DNA of 64,000 bases from Mucor racemosus (Eukaryota; Mucoromycota; Mucoromycetes; Mucorales; Mucoraceae), in the NCBI GenBank assembly GCA_027405735.1, contig JAPEHQ010000016.1, positions 806,001 to 870,000 of the forward strand, in the 5' to 3' direction. Numbering within the stretch: the first letter of the stretch is position 1; every line of letters begins with the position of its first letter. The notes under the pieces were generated by a model. The model was not told the DNA's origin. It searched no databases and worked only from the letters and a program-made list of their open reading frames with translations. Below are positions 57,037-64,000 of the stretch, in pieces. The position numbers and the translations under genes are program-made.

Positions 57037-58335
57037 GTCGAACAGTTAAACAGTATAAAATCACTAGCCATTCAATCTCGCTACGTTCAATTATGGTGTC
57101 GCCCTGCGGGCACGCTCGCAATTTTTTAATAAATGTATCATATGACTGGCAGCTCTACCTTGTTACGCTCGATTACTGTCTCTATAGTCGAAAAATGTGT
57201 GTTTTTATAACAAATGTAAATGTTAATGAGGTTTAGAAGCATCCTTTTTTTAAAAGAGTTGGTTGGCCTGCCTCCTTTTTTTTTTTTTTAGAAAACACCT
57301 TTTGTAGTATATTATTATAAAGCATCTGCTATCTCTCCTCTTTACTCATTTGAACACGCAGATGATTATATGTATAACGTAAAATGATCTCCTATGCATC
57401 CCGCCTTGTTTGGTACTGTAGATGGAACCGACCAATTTGATTTATGGAATTTAAAATGCAGGTACTGAGAAACCATTTGTTAGTACTCAAGTTGGTTCTG
57501 GTAAAGCATTGAATGAATGGCTTGGGATAAAGAGGGTAAAAAGGAGAGGTAAGACGAAAAATCAATGTAAATCAGCTTTAGCGCGATAATTAGAAAGTAA
57601 GACTATATCATTATCAAATAAAATACCACATAGTATCAACAGGTGTAAATATTTACAATAATAAACTTGAATCGAGTGGGTGCAACATCGTAGATTCTTG
57701 AAAAAGATCTCAAATATTATAAAATCTCTTATTTTTAAGACTTACAAGGCTTATAAGCGGAATATTAATTTAGAAAATTATTCTTGTCCAGATCATCAAT
57801 TTTTGATATTTTTCCAATTTTTTTTCTGTCTTTGCTAATTTAGAGTTAATTTTACTACCAATTATAAAAACAAAAAATATACACATATGCAGAATTTAGC
57901 GCTCTATTTGTTCAATAAAAAATAATAAACATTTTTATTGCAAAATATTAAATGAAAATCCTTTAATCAAAAAACCATTTTTGGGCCAAAAATGCAAATT
58001 TTCATTACTCAACATTTAATATTAAGCTTTTATAAAATGTGTATTACTTATGGCTACAACTTTCTCTTACAATGTAGCATATTTAAACGTTGATTTTGAT
58101 ATCAAAACTTGATTTTTCTATTTTTTGATCAAAATCATGAGTGTTGGTAAGGGTAAAATGAGCCCCGAAAATGTCCGCTTCAAAATCTGAATTTTCAGAC
58201 CGCATTTGGTTAAATACAAGAAAAGTCTAAAAAAATACTTTCTATTTAAAAGTTGGACATATCATAGTATAAGAAAGCTAATAGTTCAAACTTGCTACGC
58301 TCAATTACGGCGTTGCCCTTTGGAGAGGGGGGGGG
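57037..58335 (+). mobile_element. family B element, copy 4, diverged and truncated
   Basis: A small body fragment (57,050-57,200; TATGACTGGCAGCTCTACC...) precedes the dynein relic (57337-57543) and the body (GTAAGACGAAAAATCAATG at 57,551 to about 58,335). The CGGCCGTAGTG end is absent. More divergent from copies 1-3 than these are from each other, so it is probably the oldest copy. Confidence 0.65.
57337..57543 (+). pseudogene. best-preserved dynein intermediate chain fragment
   Basis: One frame reads PLYSFEHADDYMYNVK, a stop where the family has Trp, then SPMHPALFGTVDGTDQFDLW, then NL; after a 1-nt shift GTEKPFVSTQVGSGKALN follows, then AWDKEGKK-like codons. This matches the dynein intermediate chain WD40 sequence KPLYSF..DYVYDVMWSP.HPALF..VDG...DLWNLN.DTEVP as I know it. 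It identifies the captured gene with good confidence. Confidence 0.85.
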
Positions 58336-58700
58336 GTTTGGCAATTTATTGTATAATAGTTTTTTAATCTTGTTACGATTGTTTTTGCAATCTTTTTTAT
58401 AATAGAAGTATTATATTTATATGTAACCATTTGATGGCGCTATGCTCCTGCGCATTATGATTAATTAATTTGCTTTATACAGTGAATATTTTGTCTCGCT
58501 ACACTCGTTTCTGCAATTTATTTTATGATGAATGCTTTGTATTAATAGTCTTTTGATCTCGCTACACTCGATGATGGCGTCGCCCTGCGGGCTCGCTCTT
58601 GCAATTTTTTAACGGATGTGTCATATGACAGGTAACTCTACCTTGTTACGTTCTATTACTGTCTCTCTAGTCAAAAAATGTATGTTTTATAGTGTTAATT
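58280..58700 (+). repeat. repeated GC-rich unit TCGCTACACTCGATGATGGCG...
   Basis: The unit (TCGCTACRCTCRATTAYGGCGTCGCCC, then TGCGGGCTCGCTCTTGCAA) occurs partly near 58,290, 58,495 and 58,556, and also at 57,076, 16,536, 42,895 and 49,860 in family B bodies. GCCCTGCGGGC can form a 4-bp stem. It is the only GC-rich patch in the body. A G10 run lies at about 58,327-58,336. Confidence 0.5.
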
Positions 58701-59173
58701 TAAGGTATCAAATATGAATGAGGTTCATGAACAGTTTTTTTTTTTCAATGAAAATTCTGATCTTTGATTGGCCTGTCCTTTTTTTTAAAAAACAATACCT
58801 TTTGTATTATAATGTAATTGAAAAACACTTTAGAATGCTGTGAAATCTACTATATTACCTGAGAAAGCTCATGATCAATATTGAATGTTTTTAGTGCTAC
58901 TAAAAGCAAATATAAGATTAGATTCATTTCAAATTGTACAACTGCAAATTTCAACATGTTCAATATTGTTGTTCGATCAAGAGAGCATCTTCTTCCGGGC
59001 TTTCAATAGATGTGACTCTCTCAAATGGATCCGTCAAATACACAAATCGCTTTCGTGCCTCCATTGAACCCTCCTCTTACCACATACATATTTTGCACGT
59101 ATGTAGAAGCATCCATCCATCCATCCATCATACAACAAACATCATCATCTAACTTGTATATATTTCATATAGT
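58701..59173. other. promoter region of the P1 gene
   Basis: No gene. A (CATC)n microsatellite lies at 59,109-59,131, with TATATATTTCATATAG directly before the P1 start. Confidence 0.45.
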
Positions 59174-59615
59174 ATGTCTGCCGAACTTGCTGTCGTCTAC
59201 GCTGCTCTCATCCTTCAAGATGATAATGTCGAAATCACCGTAAGTTTTTTGTATATATTTGGTTGGTGGTAAATGTAAAACTAATATTATATGAATTATT
59301 CAGGCTGATAAGCTCCAAACCCTTGTTGCTGCTGCCGGTGTTGAGGTTGAGCCTATCTGGTTCTCTCTCTACGCTAAGGCCCTCGCTGGTCAAGACCTCA
59401 GTGCTCTTCTCTTGAACGTTGGTGCTCCCGGTTCCGGCCCTGCTGCCTCTTCTGGTGCCGCTGCTGGTGGTGCTTCCGATGCTCCCGCTGAGGAGGAGAA
59501 GGAAGAAGAGAAGGAAGAGTCTGATGACGATATGGGTTTCGGTAAGTTTGAATTATAGAAAAGATCAGGAATTGTAATTCTAACTTTTTTTGTGTATATA
59601 GGTCTCTTTGATTAA
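59174..59615 (+). CDS. RPP1: 60S acidic ribosomal protein P1 (105 aa, 3 exons)
   Basis: Exons 59174-59239, 59304-59541 and 59602-59615. The N-terminal dimerisation domain ([51 protein letters not shown]) identifies P1 rather than P2. An Ala/Gly/Ser hinge and the stalk tail [13 protein letters not shown] follow. The last exon encodes only the end of the tail (GLFD). Strong C-ending codon bias as in P0. In the family P1 pairs with P2 and binds P0 to recruit elongation factors. Converges with COX23. Confidence 0.96.
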
Positions 59616-59805
59616 GTTGTTTAATCAAATTTATTTCTTCAATAAAATCCTTTACAATTCGCACGGATTTTTCGTTGCGCAAATCAAAGAAAAAAAAACC
59701 ATTTTATATTTGATGATTTACATTTAGATGATTTGAAATTGTAGTTATGGGGGGTTGTTTGTGATTTTATTATTTTATTTAAAAGAAAAGCAATGATTTA
59801 GCAAT

Positions 59806-60132
59806 TTAAAGCTGACCTGCTCGTCGAAGTGTACGTCTATTTTCCATCTATAAAACTAAATGTTAATATATACCTTTTTTTTTAAAGAATATCTAAGGAT
59901 ACTCTACCCATTTCTTTTTACATTCTTTATATTGCATAAAATAGAAATCGCACTGTCTTTTATCATAGTTATTTTCGTCAAGACACTTCATACTTTCTTT
60001 TTCTTCTAAAGCGCATGGGTTCATGTATCTTGTAGTTTCCTTGGCCTTAAACTTTTCATTAAAGTCCTTAGGAGTCGAGGGCTCTTCAAATTCAGGTTTT
60101 GGTGCTGGTGGAGGAGGCTTTGTAAGAGGCAT
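59806..60132 (-). CDS. COX23: Cox23 / CHCHD7-like twin CX9C protein (88 aa spliced, 79 aa unspliced)
   Basis: The twin CX9C motif is Cys40-Cys50 and Cys61-Cys71 (NPCALEEKESMKCLDENNYD and CDFYFMQYKECKKKW), imported and oxidised by Mia40 in the intermembrane space. In yeast Cox23 serves copper delivery/assembly of cytochrome oxidase. The Pro-rich N-terminus has no presequence, as usual. Two 3' ends are possible. Reading through gives ...KKWVEYP (stop at 59893). Splicing GTAGAG (59907) to TTATAG (59848) gives ...KKWMENRRTLRRAGQL (stop at 59806), which better matches the KxWxxxRR ending of Cox23, so I prefer exons 60132-59908 and 59847-59806. Confidence 0.88.
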
Positions 60133-60731
60133 TTACTTGAAATAATTACTTTGTGGGTATTTATAAAAGAGAAACAGAGAATTGAATATATGTGTGTGTA
60201 TGTTTTGAAACATACAAACGCACATTGAGCCCTGCTTAACTGAGTTTAAAATTCTCATAGCAACGGATTGAACGTAAAATGACAGATCAGAACAATTGAA
60301 GCCTTTTTGAATATAGCAACCGATAAATTGGACCCGAGAATGTCTGATCTGACTATTATTACGATATCCAATAATGTATACTAGCACTAATTGCATAATT
60401 GCTAGTGAAATTAAGCATTTTTTCTTTTGAACGTTATGGAACATTTTGCAATCCTACAGAGATTCGGTGATGATATTTTTTATGTAATTGATCCTACAGT
60501 AATATAACACTTGTTTCTTCATTCTCTGGTAAATACCAAATGTTCAGAATGTCATTAGGTCTTGTTTTGTTGATTTGAAGGCTTCCTCGTGACCTGTTTC
60601 AATAAAGATATCAGAAAGCCACTAGCTAACATGAAAGGATTGGAGGTCACGACATGAACGAAAAGAACCATAAAAAAAGTTTCAATTCCTCAGTAATTTG
60701 AGTTTCTTTGACAGTTCAACCGAGACACACT
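60133..60731. promoter_or_regulatory. divergent intergenic region of COX23 and UTP12
   Basis: 599 nt between the two start codons. No gene seen; a 103-codon minus-strand frame (60133-60444) ends where COX23 begins and has no domain. Confidence 0.45.
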
Positions 60732-63693
60732 ATGGTGAAAGCATATCTTCGCTATGAAGCATTAGCATCATTTGGTGTTATTGCTTCTACACTCGCCAAC
60801 ATCATTTATGATCATACTGGAAAAATTGCAATTGCTCCTGCACTTGAAGAAGTCATTCTTTGGGATCTCAAGAAGGGTGTCGAGGTAGGGATTTATTTTA
60901 TAGTTTAACATTGGATTTATTTAATAAATATTAAAATTAGATTGGCAAATGGAGAGAATTTGGAAATAAATCAGAAGTTACATGCATTGCCAAGAGCCCA
61001 AACAATAAAGATTTCGCTGTTGGGTAATTTGACATTGATCTCTCAAAAAAAAATTACTGTTTATTAATCTCGATTTGATAGTTATGGCGATGGTACAATT
61101 CGTATATGGAATATTCAATCCAACACTTCCACAGTAACATTGAGTGGTCATCGTGCTGCAGTTACTGCTTTAGCATTTGATAGTGATGGAACTCGTCTTG
61201 CTTCTGGATCAAGAGATACTGATCTTATTATTTGGGATATCATTTCAGAATCTGGTTTATATCGTCTCAAGGGTCATAAAGATCAAATCACTTGTTTAGC
61301 TTTCTTGGATCCTAAAAAGTTAGATGCCGAAACCGAAGTTGGTGTATCCAACGAGGGTTATGTTCTTTCATCCTCTAAAGACACCTTGATCAAATTATGG
61401 GATTTATCAGCTCAATATTGTCGAGAAACATTAATTGGTCATAGAAGTGAAGTTTGGTCATTTGCTGTTTCCAACGATCAAAAGATCATCATTTCTGGTG
61501 GTGCAGAAGCTCAACTTAAAGCTTGGAAAATTGATTGGAAGATTTTAGGTTTATCTTTGGAAGAACTTGGACAAGAAGATCAAATGCAAGTTGATAGCAC
61601 TACACCCGCTACATTACAAAAAGCTATCAATGTATATGGTCAAATTCCTCGTCAATCTCGTGATCGTATTGTTACCATTCAATTCCATTCATCTGGTAAA
61701 TTTGTAGGTGTTCAAGCCAACGATAAATCAGTCGAAGTATTTAAATTGCGTGATCATGAAAGTATTCGTAAAAAGATTCAACGTAGAAAGAAGAGAGCAA
61801 GAGAGAAGGGAAAAGACGAAGCTGATATTAGCAACGATATTGAAGCCGAAGATGAATTCACAACAGAATGCTTGGTTCGTACACCTGCCAAGGTTCGTAG
61901 TTTTGATTTCGCTCCTGTTGCAGATGTAGAAAAGGCTGGTGAAATTCAAATTGTAGCTTCCTTAAGCAATAATACCATTGAGGCATATACTGTCCCTATC
62001 ACACACGAGAAAAAGGAAGAAGCAGAGGCATCACGTTTATATTCCATTGATGTTCCTGGCCATAGATCTGATATTCGTACTTTAGCTCTCAGTAGTGATG
62101 ATGAATTATTAGCTTCTGCATCAAGTAATTTACTCAAAGTGTGGAACATGAAGACTAGAGCTTGTATTCGTTCTATTGAATGTGGTTTTGCTCTTTGTAG
62201 CGCATTTTTGCCCGGCAACAAACACATCATTATTGGTACCAAGACAGGTGAATTAGAATTATATGATATTGGTTCTTCCTCTCTAGTTGAATCTGTCAAA
62301 GCACATGATGGTGCTGTCTATTCTCTTCAAGTTCGTCCTGATAAACGTGGTTTCGCTACTGGTAGTGCAGATAAAGATGTCAAATTTTGGGATTTCGATA
62401 TGGTGCAAGATAAAAACAGTGCTGCTAAACGCCTTACTTTTATTCACATGAGAACACTCAAAATGTCTGATGAAGTTTTATGTGTGCGATACAGTCCTGA
62501 TCAAAACTTGTTAGCAGTTTCGTTATTAGATTCTACTGTCAAGGTATTCTATCACGATACACTCAAATTCTTTTTATCTTTATATGGCCACAAATTACCA
62601 GTTTTATCAATGGATATTTCATCTGATAACATGTTGATCGCTACATGTTCTGCTGATAAAAATGTTAAACTATGGGGTTTAGATTTCGGTGATTGCCATA
62701 AATCTTTGTTTGCTCATCAAGAAAGTGTCATGTCTGTACAATTTGTCTGGGGTACTCATTACTTTTTCACTGTTTCCAAAGATAAAACTGTCAAATATTG
62801 GGATGGTGATAAATTTGAAAATATTATGAAATTGGAAGGCCATCATGGTGAAGTATGGGCTTTGGCTGTTTCGAAGCATGGCTCCTTTGTGGTGACAGGT
62901 TCTCATGATAGATCCATGCGTGTTTGGGAAAAGACTGATGAACAACTTTTCTTGGAAGAAGAACGTGAAAAAGAATTAGAAGACCTCTATGAAAATACAC
63001 TTGTGAGTCAATTAGAAAAGACAGATGTAAATGCAGGTGATATGGAAGTAGATTCTGCTGGTAAACAAACTATGGAAACCTTAAAGGCTGGTGAAAGATT
63101 GATTGAAGCCATGGATATTGGTGATGAAGAAAAGAATGGTTGGTTAGCATTTGAAAACGCAAAAGCTCGTGGTTTACCTGGTCAACCTCCTCAACGTCAT
63201 GCCATTTTAATGGCTATGGGAGATATTGAACCAGATAGATATGTATTAGATGTACTCAAGAAAATCAAGGCTAACGATATTGATGAAGCACTTATGATCT
63301 TACCCTTCTCTAAAGTTATGTCACTATTCTCTTATATTGAGAGTTGGGCTAAAAAGGTAAATTATAAAACTTGATTATTGTAGATTTTGTTACTAAACCA
63401 CTAATTAGAATTGGAGCATTGTTTTGGTTTCTCGTGTACTTTTCTCTGTCGTCAAAACACATCATAATCAAATTGTTGCCAACAGAATGATGCGTCCTAT
63501 GCTTGATTCTATTCGTTTCCATCTTCGTGCACAATTACAACGTCAAAAGGATGTGATGGGTTATAATAGAGCTGCATTGACATACCTCCAACGTGATTAT
63601 AAATCAAGGAATACTTCAGATTTCCTCGATGAAAATGCAGATAAACCTGTTGACGATGAGAAGAAACGTAAATTTATTCAATTAGCCTCTTAG
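60732..63693 (+). CDS. UTP12: Utp12/Dip2 (WDR3), U3 snoRNP WD40 protein (931 aa, 4 exons)
   Basis: Exons 60732-60884, 60941-61023, 61082-63356 and 63409-63693 (2,796 nt). The start MVKAYLRYEALASFGVIAS matches the family N-terminus; an in-frame ATG 24 nt upstream is less likely. Two tandem WD40 propellers are evident from repeated GH...V..L...LASGS.D..I..WD units (for example SGHRAAVTALAFDSDGTRLA, GHKLPVLSMDISSDNMLIA, GHHGEVWALAVSKHGSFVV). A basic insert (RKKIQRRKKRAREKGKDEAD) lies between repeats. The C-terminal Utp12 domain includes DRYVLDVLKKIKANDIDEAL and NWSIVLVSRVLFSVVKTHHN. In the family it is part of the UTP-B subcomplex of the nucleolar SSU processome for 18S rRNA maturation. Length is close to yeast Dip2. 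Confidence 0.95.
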
Positions 63694-64000
63694 ATAATTA
63701 TAAAAACCCCCCTTTGTATACACGCCCTCTTTTACATAATAAAATGCATCCTTCTTTTTATTTTTTATACGCATTAATTCTATTTTTATTACCATTTGAG
63801 AGAAGTAAGTTTGAGCTTCTGAATCGAGGTCATGTATGAACAACATTGTATTCGAAAGAAGTCAAACAATCTGTATACCAATGCTTTCTAATAATGAAAC
63901 TTGATAGAATTCTTTATTTGATAAACGAGAAAGGAATTAAACCAAATGAGATTATTGTTCTTGCCTTTATGAGTAAGGCAACAGATGAAATAAAGGACAG
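63694..64000. other. 3' flank of UTP12
   Basis: AATAAAATGC near 63,738 is a likely polyadenylation signal. The rest to the window end shows no gene. Confidence 0.45.

Overview
This is a eukaryotic, AT-rich nuclear window, most likely from an early-diverging filamentous fungus of the Mucoromycota (Mucorales-like). Reasons: introns of about 47 to 65 nt with GTAAGT/GTGAGT donors, a 961-aa Zn2Cys6 regulator, a Gcn4-type bZIP, an Igo1-type endosulfine, mitochondrial Obg/Mtg2, Cox23, Utp12 and the ribosomal stalk proteins P0 and P1. The organism is inferred from gene content and was not checked by any search.

The window alternates between gene islands and transposon-rich deserts. Island 1 (0.8-8.6 kb): a Gcn4-like bZIP with upstream ORFs in its leader, an acidic disordered protein, a four-helix membrane protein, endosulfine and a SPRY protein with a PPxY motif. 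Desert 1 (9-20.4 kb): a near-perfect 2.27-kb palindrome, copies of two long non-coding repeat families (here called A and B), a solo LTR and a short hAT element. Island 2 (20.7-37.4 kb): a RAD51C-like recombinase with a long C-terminal tail, the Zn2Cys6 factor, a 1.6-kilo-residue coiled-coil protein, P0, Mtg2 and a small membrane protein. Desert 2 (38-54 kb): family A, two large nested family B copies, at least three solo LTRs with exact 5-bp target duplications, and two copies of a hairpin MITE. Then a type I membrane glycoprotein (54.6 kb), a decayed family B copy (57-58.7 kb), and island 3 (59.1-63.7 kb): P1, Cox23 and Utp12.

The genes are ordinary housekeeping and regulatory genes with no operon logic. 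P0/Mtg2 and Cox23/Utp12 are divergent pairs, and several genes converge tail to tail. The most unusual content is in the deserts. Family B copies carry a decayed fragment of a cytoplasmic dynein intermediate chain gene, which looks like host-gene capture, and they share a sharp 3' end. Two family A copies face each other to form the palindrome. I did not find a convincing new multi-gene system; the best candidates for new biology are family B, the palindrome, and the uORF-bearing bZIP leader.
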